From UBA6489 sp942490775 (GTDB lineage: Bacteria > Patescibacteriota > Gracilibacteria > BD1-5 > UBA6164), in assembly GCA_942490775.1 (NCBI GenBank), contig CALNYL010000009.1, forward strand, positions 62,001 through 126,000: a stretch of 64,000 nucleotides of DNA. The letters are read 5' to 3'. A program made the translations under genes and the position numbers. Below, piece by piece: positions 20,829 to 31,818 of the stretch (positions within the stretch are counted from its first letter, which is position 1; every line of letters begins with the position of its first letter). The notes under the pieces are model-generated. The model did not search any database, had not been told where the DNA came from, and worked only from the letters and a program-made list of their open reading frames with translations.

Positions 20829-21170
20829 TTAAATACTTAAATTATTTATAGAATTTATTATATACCAAGCTGAGATTGATATTAATACTCATACTACTGA
20901 CCATATTATTCATTTTTTTGCTTTTTTTACTTTTTCATCATCTCACATAGAGATTAGATAATATATACCACTAATCATAACTGATATAACAGCTATAACA
21001 GCTATATATTTTATAAATTCTCATGTAAAGTCGCCTATAACCTTAAGTGGTTCTTCTGCTACCTCTCAACATCATATAAAGCTGGAACATTCTAAATTAG
21101 GCAAATCTCAATATGCATTTCAAAATATAAAAAGGCTAAAAATGGTTATAAATAATACATTTTTTTTCAT
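20829..21170 (-). CDS. Small VirB2-like membrane protein
   Basis: Encodes 113 aa. The leader MKKNVLFITIF is followed by a Cys pair (L-E-C-S; G-C-G-E), then two transmembrane helices around M-G-D-D-E-K-V-K-K-A-K-K. That loop is nearly the same as in the 296-aa protein at 6900-7790 (G-D-E-E-K-V-K-K-A-K), tying the two gene groups together. Confidence 0.55.
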
Positions 21171-21177
21171 ATCTAGA

Positions 21178-21573
21178 TTAATTATATAATAAATATCTAA
21201 CTAGGCTCACTATCATTCAAGCAAGAAGGGCTATTACAAGAGAAATAATACCTGCCATAAAAATCTTTTTTCACTTGGATAATAATTCTTCTTGTCCAGA
21301 GTAAATAATCATATATCCTCATCAGATAACCATCACAAGAAGAGATAATACTCAAAATGATATTATCAAACTATCTATTATGTCTACAAGTATATTATTT
21401 GTTACCGTTTCCATATCTCAGCTTGTAGCATTTCAGGCTCTTGGTGTAAATCTACTTGCTTCTATAGTAAAACTTGGTTCTAGTATACTCCCTGCTGATT
21501 CTACAATAGAGAAAGAAATAATACTTGTGAAAAAAATAGTTAGTAAAAATATTTTTTTTATTATTGGAAACAT
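21178..21573 (-). CDS. Small VirB2-like membrane protein
   Basis: Encodes 131 aa. A leader peptide (M-F-P-I-I-K-K then hydrophobic, ending near V-E-S-A), a soluble segment, and two helices around S-G-Q-E-E-L-L-S-K-G-K-K. It is the first gene of the five-gene run ending with the metalloprotease. VirB2-type subunits are exported and polymerise; here the assignment is by topology and repetition. Confidence 0.5.
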
Positions 21574-21659
21574 AGTTTAATTTAAAAGATATGTTAGAAA
21601 ACTACATTAAGTTTAACATATTTTTTTATATTTTCCAAAATATTGAATGCTTGGATATT

Positions 21660-22289
21660 TTATAAGATGTTATTTTCATTAAAACTGAAATAGTCTGTCT
21701 TGGTTATTATTAAATGGTCTAAAATCATTATTCATATTATTTTTGAAACTTCTTTTAATTTATTGGTGACCTTTAGGTCTTCATCACTAGGGGTAGAATT
21801 TCCAGATGGGTGGTTATGTACCAATATTATACTATTAGCTCTATCTCAAATAGCATCAGCAAATACCTCTCTGGGATGAACGAGTCATTGATTAAGTAAT
21901 CATATTGTAATAACTCTATTGTTTATAAGTCTATTTGCTCAGTCTAAAGTTAAGCAAAGTAAATATTCTTGTTGTTTACTTCTATATTCTTTTACTTGTT
22001 CTAAAATATCTTTGCTTGTATTTATTACAATACTTTCTTTTATAAAATATCTTTTTGCTAGTTCAAAAGCAGAAATTATACTTTGAGCCTTTACTGGTCA
22101 TATTCACATTATATTAGTTAAATGCTCTATTTTTATATTTTCTCACTTTTTTTCTATAACTTTATTCACTTTTCTAGATAGCTTAAATACATTCATTCAT
22201 TTAACTCCTGATCATAGTATTACTGCGACAAGTTCCCATCATTCTAGTTTACTTGCTCAATATTTTGATAATTTCTCTCTTGGTTTCAT
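21660..22289 (-). CDS. radC: RadC-like JAB-domain protein
   Basis: Encodes 209 aa (usual about 220). An N-terminal helix-hairpin-helix-like part (I-M-G-I-G-P-V-K-A-Q near 80) precedes the JAB/MPN metal site L-V-H-N-H-P-S-G-N-S-T-P-S-D near 160, the family signature (HxHx8D). Despite its name the family has no proven repair role; members may be metallo-isopeptidases or nucleases. It is divergent from the glycosyltransferase gene at 22443. Confidence 0.9.
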
Positions 22290-22398
22290 AATCTTTTATT
22301 GTGATAAAAATAAAATATACTACGAGTATAAAGAATATATACAGAAAATATATAAAGTCAAAAAGTTTTATAAAAAATTTTAAATTTATAAAAAATGG

Positions 22399-22427
22399 TT
22401 AAACTTCTGAATTGAATGTAATATAAT
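22399..22427 (+). promoter_or_regulatory. Possible promoter of the glycosyltransferase operon
   Basis: A perfect TATAAT at 22422-22427, 15 bp before the start codon, with a weak TTAAAC 17 bp upstream. The -10 box is good and the -35 box poor; the implied leader is very short. Confidence 0.35.
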
Positions 22428-22442
22428 TTAATAAATTTTTCT

Positions 22443-23588
22443 ATGAAAATCGCAATATTGCATGAAATGCTGGTGAAAATTTGATGAGCTGAAAAAGTTG
22501 TTGAAAGATTTTTAAAAATCTTCCCAGAAGCAGACTTGTACACACTAATCTATGATGAAAAGAAAGTGTCTAAAATGTTTTGAGAATATAAAGTAAATAC
22601 ACCAAAAATAACACAGAGAATTTATAAGTTTTTTAAGAATCAAAGATTTTGTCTACCTTTTATGCCGAAAGCAGTTGAATCGCTAGATTTTAGTGACTAT
22701 GATATAGTAATATCAAGTTCTAGCTGATTTGCTCATTGAGCCATAACTAAACCTGAAACAAAGTTTATAGTTTATAGTCATTCTCCTGCAAGATATATGT
22801 GGGACTGGACAAATGAGTATAAAAAAGACATCTGATGGAATAAGGGGATAAAATGATTTATTATAAATAAAATATTTTTGAATCTTAGACAGTGGGATTT
22901 CTTAGCAAGTTCTAGAAGTGATATAATACTTGCTAATTCTAAAAATACACAAAGTAGAATTAGAAAATATCATAGACGAGATTCTATTGTAGTTTATCCC
23001 CCTATAGAAACAAAAAGATTTTGAGACAAAGTGGACAAAAATATTTTTTCAAAACTGTCTAAAAAATACTTTTTACATTCTAATAGATATTATATAGCAA
23101 TATCAGCTTTGACAGAGTTTAAAAAAATAGACATTGCTGTAGAAAATTTTAATAAGTTACCAGAACATAAACTAGTAATTGTTTGAGAATGAAATTATAG
23201 AGAAGAGTTAGAAAAGATGACAGAAAAAGATAATATAGTTTTTGTATGAGCTAGATATTCTGATGAATTAGTATCATTAGTACAAAATTCTAGATGAATG
23301 ATTTTTCCATGAGAAGAAGATTTTTGAATGGTTCCTATTGAAGTAATGGCAGCTTGAAAACCAGTCTTTGCTTATTGATGATGATGATGACTTCTTGAGA
23401 CTGTTATAAAATGAAAAACTGGAGATTTTTTTGAGGATAAAAATGGAAAAGATTTCATAAAAAGCTTTTTAAAATTTGACAAAAATAATATTTCCTGAAA
23501 ATATAAGGAGTCTTTTTGCAAAGAACAAGCTTCAAAGTTCTGAATAGAAGCTTTTGAAGATAAGATAAATAATTTAATTTATAACTAA
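22443..23588 (+). CDS. Glycosyltransferase family 4
   Basis: Encodes 381 aa. The acceptor-side Rossmann domain has the early G-G-A-E-K-V loop, S-S-S-x-F-A-H-G and Y-S-H-S-P-A-R-Y-M-W-D near 115, typical of WbaZ/mannosyltransferase-like GT4 enzymes. The donor domain has V-I-V-G-E-G near 262 and the E(x7)E signature F-P-G-E-E-D-F-G-M-V-P-I-E-V-M-A-A-G-K-P near 300. Most of these glycines are TGA. It is followed 8 bp later by a Wzy/WaaL-like gene, suggesting synthesis of a surface glycan. Confidence 0.88.
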
Positions 23589-23596
23589 AAAATACT

Positions 23597-25021
23597 ATGA
23601 GATACTTAGTTTCAGTTTTTGTATTTCTTCTACCTATGCATGCACTTCTAGTAACTTTTTTAGGATGTAAAGCAGGAATTAATAAAAATATAATCAATGT
23701 GGGAAGATTTTGGAAAGAAATAGTTATAATAATTTTACTATTTTACTCTATTTACCACTTACTTAAGAAAAATAATTTTTCTCTAAAAAGAGTCTACAAA
23801 AACAATAATATATTATGAACTACTACAGCATTTATAATTTGTTCTATTATATACTTATGGTTTCCTTTTTTTGACACACAAACGATTCATATAACGAATT
23901 CCTTTAGTATTTGATGACTACCTTTAGAATATCGTCTTTTAGGTTTTAGATATGATGTATTCTTCATTTTTGCTTTGATTATATGACTATATATACCTAG
24001 AAAAAAAGAAGACTTAAAGTTTTACCTAAAGTCAGCTTTTATATCAAGTATTATTATTTTGGTAATATTTTTACCTTGGTATATTTCTGGTAATATCTGA
24101 CTAATGTCTAGTATACTCTGATATTCTGATAAAGTTTCTACTTATGAGGCTAATACTTGTATAAGTTTTGCTCAAAATGTAAGTGGACATCATAGGTTCC
24201 AAGCAACTTTTGGCTGACCTATAAGATTCTCAGTATTTTTAAGTATATTTTATATAATATCTGTTTGATTTATCTTAAATATAATTAAAAATAAAAAAGG
24301 TATAAAGAAGTTTTTATTTAAAAAACAAGAAATATTTTCAAAAGAAAATCAAAAAGAAATTATTGCAATTATGCTTATATCTATTTTATGTATAACTTCT
24401 ATATTTTTGTCTTATACAAAGACTTCTTTATTGTGATTGCTTTTTTGAATATCATTTTTTGTATATCTAGTGAGAAAAATAATTTATAAAAAAAAGATAA
24501 ATAAAAAGTTTTTGTATTATATATGATGAATTTTTTCTTTACCTATAATTTTTATAGCAATATTTAAAAGAGATGTATTTTTACATTTGGAAGCAGTATT
24601 AAATAGATTAGATAATTTAGGAAGGGCTATAGAGCAATTTACTTATAATCCGTTCTGAGGATGATTATGAGAAGCCTGACCTGCAACTTGGTGAGGAATA
24701 CAAGATTCTTGAGCTTGGGAAATGCAGGCTTCTACAACGAGTGTAGTATATAAGTTTCTTCCAGAAAATTGGTATGCACAAATTGCTTTAGAGCAATGAA
24801 TTGTTTGATTAGCATTATTTGTATCAATATTAATTATATTATGATTTATGCTTTATAAAAAGATTTTGGTTAATAGGGACTATTTCAGTATATCAATGTT
24901 TACAGCTTTTATTATGTTATGTTTTATGGCAAACCTTACTCATGCATTTGAAGAAGCTGCTACAAGTTATACATTATTTCTTCTTATTTGAATGTACTTG
25001 TCTGAGAAAAATGCTAAGTAA
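23597..25021 (+). CDS. O-antigen ligase/polymerase-like membrane protein (Wzy/WaaL family)
   Basis: Encodes 474 aa with about 11 transmembrane helices. A large extracytoplasmic loop near residues 335-385 holds N-P-F-G-G-G-L-G, then P-E-N-W-Y-A-Q-I-A-L-E-Q-G-I-V-G, the pattern of the Wzy_C domain that polymerises or ligates lipid-linked glycans. An R-L-x-G-F-R motif near 115 also fits. It is in one operon with the upstream glycosyltransferase and ends at a bidirectional terminator. Confidence 0.85.
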
Positions 25022-25048
25022 TTGCTTTAGAAATAATTTAGAGACAAC

Positions 25049-25085
25049 AAAAAAAAGATACACCAAATGGTATATCTTTTTTTTT
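25049..25085. terminator. Bidirectional terminator
   Basis: AAAAAAGATACACC-AAAT-GGTATATCTTTTTTTT forms a stem with A and T tracts on the two sides, placed between convergent genes ending at 25021 and 25098. Confidence 0.8.
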
Positions 25086-25097
25086 GTTTTTCTATTT

Positions 25098-26345
25098 CTA
25101 ATTTCAACAAGCAGCTTCTACATTTTGTCATCAAGAAGTAAATCAGAAACTTGGGTCATATGAAGTACTAGTAAATTCTTCATTACAAACCTCTGGTTTT
25201 TCCTTAAATGTAGAACATATTATGTCTGCATATGCTTTTGCACTTCTTCATGAGTCTACTTTTATTCAATTTATTACAAAGCTAGGAGATCATTGTACTC
25301 CATATTCTTTTGCTTCTTGATCGTCTATGTTAAATTCTGGGTATCATGTTCAAGCATTTGCTAGTTTAGCATCATAGTCTATATCTTTTTTTGTTGTAGT
25401 TATACAAGCTTGTAATTTGGTATCGTCTACACTTACTTCTTTTCTACATTCTTCTTCTTTTCATTTTTCTTTTAGGAAACATTTTAGATATGGTATATAT
25501 TTATCGTTTTGTTCTTTTTGTATACAGTGTTGTACAATGTTTTCTTCTCATTCACTTGGTCAGTGCATAAGGTAAGGTACAAATCTAATACTTACATCTG
25601 CAACATCTTTCATTTTTTCCATAACTTCTATATATCATTTTTGAGCTTGTAGTCAGTAAGGACAGTATGACATAATAAATAGTTCTGCTTTGGGTTTATC
25701 TACTTTAGAACAAGATATTTCTTTAGAACAACCTTCGTCTTCACAATCTATCTTTCCGTTTTTATCATCATCTATTTTATTATCACATATTTCTGCATAC
25801 GGATCAAATACTCCTTGCATTTTTATTTTATATTCTCATGTTTCCATTTTTTCTAAAAAGTTTTTTACTCCATTTTGTCATGAATCTTCTATATCATCTG
25901 TAGATAATATTATTACTGGTAATAAAGCTAGTTCATTATCTTTAAAATATTTTTCTATTCATTCATCTGAAAAGTCTTTAATTTCATATTTAGCACCACT
26001 AATAGAAGGATCTTGTTTTAAGCTTTTAATTAGCTCATCTGCATTACAATATTCACATCTTTTATCGCTTATTACTTTTATCTTTACATCTTTTCCATTA
26101 TCACCATTTGTTGGGTTTTCATCTGAACCACTATTAGTTACTTCATCATTAGGAGTTTTCACAACTTCATTAGGATTTTCTTTATCCAAAGAACTAGTCA
26201 ATGTATCATTAGTAGTTACATTATCTGTATTTCCTGAAGATCATAGTTTTTTCCCTAGAAAAAAAGATAGGATAGAGATAACTACAAGCAAAGAAATAAT
26301 CACTATATAAATAGTATTATTTTTCTCTTTTTTTTCTCAAAACAT
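25098..26345 (-). CDS. Membrane-anchored protein with two thioredoxin-like domains
   Basis: Encodes 415 aa. A single N-terminal anchor (residues 10-30) and an Asn/Asp/Thr-rich linker precede a first domain with C-E-Y-C-N near residue 93. A second, larger DsbA/thioredoxin-like domain has F-I-M-S-Y-C-P-Y-G near 225 and the cis-proline region G-S-P-S-F-V-I-N-G near 365. Several further Cys pairs (C-I-Q-K, C-F-L, C-R-K, C-I-T) suggest disulfide structure. It probably catalyses thiol-disulfide exchange outside the membrane. The first motif may be redox-active or structural. Confidence 0.75.
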
Positions 26346-26422
26346 ATAATTATAAAATTAATAAATAAAGTTTTTGGTTAACTGTTTCTTATGCTTATAA
26401 AGAACAGTAACAAAAATTAAAA

Positions 26423-26497
26423 TGGTATTCCCAGCTGGAATCGAACCAACATCTACCCCTTAGGAGGGGGTTATTCTATCCATTGAACTATGGGAAC
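26423..26497 (-). tRNA. tRNA-Arg (anticodon CCT)
   Basis: A 75-nt cloverleaf on the minus strand with CCA encoded; the anticodon loop CTCCTAA sits in an ACCCC/GGGGT stem, and the T-loop reads GTTCGATTC. It decodes AGG. Confidence 0.93.
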
Positions 26498-26507
26498 AAA
26501 AATAAAA

Positions 26508-26532
26508 ACCCTTTTATCTTCCGACAAAGGGT
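26508..26532 (-). terminator. Terminator after the HTH-membrane gene
   Basis: On the minus strand ACCCTTTG..AAAAGGGT is followed by TTTTATTTTT. It lies between the stop at 26591 and the tRNA-Arg gene. Confidence 0.65.
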
Positions 26533-26590
26533 AATAATTTTTTAAATAAAGTCAAAAAAGTCTTTCGTAAAATGTCTTGCAAAATTTATT

Positions 26591-27223
26591 TTATATTTTA
26601 GAAAACCATACTACAACCATTGTAAGAAATAATATTATCATAAATGTAAGTAATATGTAATTTGTTCTTTTTTCGTATTTTAGCTTTCTTTTTAAGACTT
26701 TTTTATATTTATTTAAGTCTTCTACTTCCTTATTTAAATACCCTCTAGATTCTTCTAATAAAAATTGTGATTTTTTAAATTCTATTAGGCTTATAGAATT
26801 ATGTGCTATTTCCTCGGCTCTTCAAAGTTTCATAGATAAGTTCTGTATTAGCTGGTCTTTCTCATTTATAGTATTTTTAAGATCAGTGTAAACTAATTCT
26901 AATCATTGATTGTTTTCCATAATGGTTGTTGTCTTTGAAGTTGTAACTATTTTTTCTTTTTCTTCTACTGAGCTATGCTCTTTTTTTTCTTTTTCCTGAC
27001 TTTCTGTTTCTTTATTTTTTCTTTCGTTTTTATTTGGTATAATAACTTCTTGTTTTATATCTTTACTATTAGACATTAACTTGTCTATATCTCATTTGTT
27101 TATCATAATAATTTTTCAATCCTTTTTTGTCCTTAATTTACCTGATTTAATATATCTGTCTACACTACGAGTAGACAAATTTAGCATTTTAGATGCTTTT
27201 TTTCTTGTTATATTATATTCCAT
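26591..27223 (-). CDS. Tail-anchored protein with N-terminal helix-turn-helix
   Basis: Encodes 210 aa. Residues 1-45 form an excisionase/MerR-like HTH (I-T-R-K-K-A-S-K-M-L, S-T-R-S-V-D-R-Y-I-K-S-G-K-L). A Lys/Glu-rich stretch (60-95) and a coiled coil (about 105-180) follow, and the protein ends with one transmembrane helix (about 187-207). The layout places a DNA-binding head on a stalk at the inner membrane face. It could tether DNA or act as a membrane-bound regulator; the sequence does not say which. Confidence 0.65.
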
Positions 27224-27324
27224 AGTTTTATTTTTAGTTTTAAAATTACTATTGTAGAGTAACTAAAAAACAAAACTAATCAAATTTTTTATTATTTTTA
27301 TCTTTGACAATTTATGTAGACATT

Positions 27325-28152
27325 TTATATTTTAGCCATGGTTATGGCGACATTAAATCAATTTATTTCTTCTTTTATAGTTCCTTTTGAATATAGTACT
27401 AACCATTCTGCAAATTCTGCTATTTTATCTCTTTTTATTATTCATTCTATTATAAAGGGTTTTGAGTAATTTTTTCATATAGAGTGTTTTTTGGCAACAT
27501 TGCTAGGTATTAATATTGAGATGATTGGTTTTTCTTTTTTCACTAAGAACTTATCTATTTTTATACTTTTGTCTTTTATGTCTTCGTTTATAACAATTTC
27601 TGAAACCCTATATTTATCTTCTCAAATACTTAAGTTTCAGGATTCATTATTAAAACTGACATGTATAATATCAGAGTTATAGGGTATTTCTATAAACTTG
27701 TCGTCTATTATGTCAGTTTTCATCTCAGATATTTTTTGAAATAGCTTTTTAGTTTCATCCTGAGCTTTTTTATATTCCAACTTCATAGAGTTTATAATTC
27801 ATTGTTTTTGCTTTTCTTCTAACCAATTATCCATTTTTCAAGCTAGTATTTTTAATTTATCATAAAGTTCTTTTATTTCTTCTTTATAATCATCTGTCTT
27901 TTCTTTTATTATTTTTGATGATTTTCATATTGTTTTCTTTAACATTTTTCATTTTCATTGCGACTGTTCTGAAATTTTTATCTTTAACTCTCATATTTTG
28001 TCAATTATTTCATCTGTCTGTGTTTTTAGATTTTTATAGTTACTTTCAAACTTTTCTATAATGTTTAATTCTAGCCAAGAATTCATTTTGTCTATTGCTA
28101 TTTTTAGTTCTTTATATGATTTCTTTATATTTTTATTTATTAAATCTTTCAT
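27325..28152 (-). CDS. Unrecognised coiled-coil protein
   Basis: Encodes 275 aa. The first 155 residues are Lys/Glu/Ile-rich heptad-like sequence with recurring W-L-E units (S-W-L-E-L-N near 28; N-W-L-E-E-K near 110). The last 120 residues look like a compact alpha/beta domain (D-I-I-H-V-S-F-N-N; K-P-I-I-S-I-L-I-P-S). No signal peptide or membrane helix. It is upstream of the tail-anchored HTH gene with a 100-bp gap; a joint role is possible but not shown. Confidence 0.55.
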
Positions 28153-28302
28153 GTATTTATTTGTAAATAATAAAATTCAGAATTATTTTAACATAAATTA
28201 ATATAAAAAATCAAATTATTTAGCCAAAAATATTTGCAAAAAAGGAAATACTCTTTATTCTCTAAGCTAAATGTTATAAATTATTTTTTAAAATGAAATA
28301 AA

Positions 28303-29202
28303 GTGATTTTCCGTTTATTAAAATATTCTATAAAAAACATACTCAGAAATAAATTTTTGAGTTTTTTTTCTGTACTGATACTAACTTTACTTATGTTCTT
28401 TATAAACATATTACTTATAATGCATAATGTAAGCTGAGAGCTAATGAAGGATATAAATTCTAAGCTTACAATAGCTCTTCATTTAAAAGATGAGTACAAT
28501 AAAGATTCCGTTGAGGTTATAGATTTAAAAAATGATATAAAAGAAAATTTACCTAATATAGATTATCTATATAAAACAAAGCAGGAGTCTCTTGAGGATG
28601 TTAGAACAAGAGATCCAGAACTTGCGAAAATATTAGAACAATGAGAAAATCCTCTTCCTGAAACAATAATACTTTCAAATACGGAATTAGAACAATATAA
28701 AGAACTTAATCAAATAATAAAAAGCAAACTTTTTATTTTATCAAATGTGAAAGAGTGAGATAAGGATTATTTATCTGACTATACTTCTCAATATAATAGA
28801 ATAAGGGGTATAACTGAATGAATAATTAAATTAAAAGTATGACTTTATATAATTATATGTGTTTTTATATTTTCAATAGCTGTTATTACTTATTCTATAA
28901 TATGAAACTTTATACACTTTTTTAGAGATGAGATTGCCATAACTAGACTGGTATGAGGTAGTAAGTTTTTTATATATGGTCCTTTTTCTTTACAGGGAAT
29001 GATTTATTGTCTTATATCATTTATATTTAGTATTTTGTTTTTCTTACTTCTTGTGCAAAATTCAAAGTCTTTATATGAAAATCACTATTCTTTGGATATT
29101 TTACTTAAAGATGTATACTATGTGCTTTGATTGGAATTAGCGGTATTTATTTTTATATGATGATTTAGTGGTTTTTTATCTTCAAAAAGATATTTAAAAT
29201 AA
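28303..29202 (+). CDS. ftsX: FtsX-like ABC permease
   Basis: Encodes 299 aa from a GTG start; no ATG lies in frame upstream. Topology is that of FtsX: a cytoplasmic start (F-R-L-L-K-Y-S-I-K-N-I-L-R-N), one helix near 20-45, an extracytoplasmic domain of about 120 residues, then three helices. I-A-I-T-R-L-V-G-G-S near 222 is the FtsX coupling region. FtsX with FtsE regulates peptidoglycan hydrolases at division. No ftsE is adjacent, which is uncommon. Confidence 0.78.
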
Positions 29203-29221
29203 AATATTTTTTTGAAAATTA

Positions 29222-29256
29222 AAAGTGCTAAAGCCCTCTGTTGACGAGCTATATGA
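29222..29256 (+). repeat. Family B dispersed repeat
   Basis: GTGCTAAAGCCCTCTGTTGA then CGAGCT; it lies between ftsX and the ATP-grasp gene. Confidence 0.6.
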
Positions 29257-29325
29257 AATTTTGTATTCTGAAAATCAGTTATATTTAATATAACTTTAAT
29301 AATTAATTTTTAATTTTTTTGAAAA

Positions 29326-31716
29326 GTGCCTTTTTTTAAAAAGTATGGTCTTTTGTGACAAAATGCAAGAAATCTTCAGTATATAAAGTGATCTGATTTT
29401 GCTATATCAAAAAAGTTGGCTGACTCAAAGCTAAAAACTAAAGAGTTTTTAAAAAGCAAATGAGTTTCTGTGCCTGAAACTTTAGTTATAGTAAAAAAAC
29501 ATGAAGAGATAAATAATGAGATGATAGAAAAACTAGAAATTCCTTTTGTTGTAAAGCCAAATAATTGATACTGATGAAAATGAATACTGATTTTTGAAAA
29601 AAAAGATGCTCTTTGAAATTTTATTACAAAAGATTGAGATGTTTATTCAAAAAATAAACTATTCTCGCATCTTGCTTATATTTTAGATGGTTTTTTTTCA
29701 TTGTCTTGACTTAGAGATAGAGTACTAATTGAAAAGAAGATATCACTGGATCCTCAAATAGAATTACTTGGAAAATATGGATTACCAGATATAAGAGTCA
29801 TAGTATATAATATGGTTCCCGTTATGGCTATGTTAAGAGTTCCTACAAAGGAATCTTGATGAAAAGGAAATTTGCATGCTTGAGCTTGTTGAGTATGAAT
29901 TGATATTTGAACAGGAAAGTTAACATTTATATCAAAAAAATGAAAAATTGTAAAATCTATTCCTTGAATATGAGATATTAGATGAATAAAGCTTCCCTTT
30001 TGGGATGATGTACTAAGAATAGCTGTTAGTGTTCAAAAACATACAAAAATAAAATTCCTATGATGTGATATAGTATTAGATAAGGAATTTTGACCTCTTC
30101 TTTTAGAAATGAATGTAAGACCCTGATTAGAGATACAGGTAGTTAATAGGACTCCTCTAAAAACAAGACTAGAAAAAGTTTATTGAATCTCTGTAAATTC
30201 AGTATCTAAATGAGTAAGACTGTGAAGAGATATCTTTTCTTGAGATATAGAAGAGAAGATAAAAAGTATTACTTGAAAACAGATATTATGAACAAAAGAG
30301 TATATAAATATATTTAATGAAAATAAAGATTATAAATATTTAGCAAATATCAGAGTATCTCAAAATTCTAGCTATATAAATAAAACTTTTTTAGAAAATA
30401 TACTAAAAATAGATTCAAAGGATTTAAAAAAAGTTATATTAGATTGTGATATACTTGGAGAGAAAAGAAAAATAAAATTTCTGGTTAGATCTCTGGATTC
30501 TACGAATATTATCCTTTGAATTTCTGCTCTTAAAGGTTTTTTGGTTGATCCTTTTAAATATAAAAAATGAGAAATACTTTTTTCTAATAATATAAATATA
30601 TTAAAGGGAAAAAATATAGCGGTTATGAAGAGTTATAAAAAACAAATCTTAAACATAGATAGAGAGCTTATTAGGATAGATAGAAAGATTTCTATTTTAA
30701 AACACATAAGACCTATAAATTTAGCAGAAGAAAAGGATAATTTTATAAAAAGTGATTGACATCATACTCCTAAGCTTAAATATAAAGATTTTTCTCTAGA
30801 TCTAGATTCCCTAGAAAATAGGGTATCAAAAATAGAAATACCTGACATAGATTTAAATAAGATTTATAAAAGAAAAAAAGAAGAGGTCTTAAATAAAATT
30901 ATGTTTTTAAGGGCATTTAAAAGGCAGGATGCTAATTCTATGACTAATTATTCTTTAAAAATATATGGAGATATTTTAAAAAACAACTTAATATATTCAA
31001 AAAAGATTATTGAATGAAGAGAAAAAGTACAACCAGAAGAAGAGTTTTTAAGCTTTAATGAAATAAAGGATTATATAAATAAGTTTAACCATATTTATAA
31101 TATAAAAATAAATTTAAGACCATGAAATGGTCCAGCTAGATTTGCTATGAAAGGGGATAATTTGATTTTAAAAAATTGAGAGATGGTTTGAAAGAAAGAA
31201 ATTAGGTCTATAATAGCTCATGAGATAGAGGGGCATTATATTAGATGATTTAACTGAAATAATATGGATCTTTCTATTTTTAAAAAATGAACAGCTGGTT
31301 ATTTAGAAATAGATGAAGGAATTGCTATATATAATCAATCTAGATTTACGACTAAAAAGTATAAGAAGTTTTATAGTATCTTTGAAAGGTATTTCTTTCT
31401 AGATTATTGCTTGAATAATTCTTACAAGAAACTGGTAAAGAAGATGTTTGAGTATTATGGGAATGATTATGGTAGGATTTTTAATTATATTATTAAGGTT
31501 AAAAGATGATTTGAAGATGTTTCTAAATCTGGGGCATTTATGAAGGATGTTACATATGTTAATGGTTATTTAGCCGTTCAGGATTATGTTAATGATTGAT
31601 TTGACTTAAAGGAGTTATATATATGAAAGATTCATATAAAAGATTTGGAAGAAATAAAGAGTTCTTATATAATTGACTTAAACTTTTCTGATACTAAGGT
31701 TCCTTTTTTTCTATAG
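29326..31716 (+). CDS. ATP-grasp ligase fused to a DUF1704 (MATCAP-like) metallopeptidase
   Basis: Encodes 796 aa from a GTG start (a stop lies 5 codons upstream). Residues 1-300 are an alpha-L-glutamate-ligase-like ATP-grasp domain: F-V-V-K-P-N-N-G-Y-G-G-K-G near 82, R-V-I-V-Y-N near 160, and E-M-N-V-R-P-G-L-E near 265. The C-terminal half has the zincin motif I-I-A-H-E-I-E-G-H-Y near 628 and D-E-G-I-A near 663, as in DUF1704. In other bacteria the two proteins are usually separate neighbours; fusion supports a shared pathway, perhaps making and cutting amino-acid tags. Substrate unknown. Confidence 0.8.
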
Positions 31717-31766
31717 TAGAAATACATAAAAATAAAGAATTTTAAATATAACTCTAACTTGAATAT

Positions 31767-31803
31767 AAAAAAAGATTCAAACATTATGTTTTGAATCTTT
31801 TTT
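31767..31803. terminator. Bidirectional terminator
   Basis: AAAAAAGATTCAAA-CATTATG-TTTTGAATCTTTTTT lies between convergent genes ending at 31716 and 31819. Confidence 0.8.
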
Positions 31804-31818
31804 ATTAATAATTTTGTT

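Noticed and set aside
25690..26310. 206-aa plus-strand ORF
   Set aside because: Antisense to the double-thioredoxin gene, which has Cys-x-x-Cys motifs and an anchor; the plus ORF is a Ser/Phe-rich shadow.
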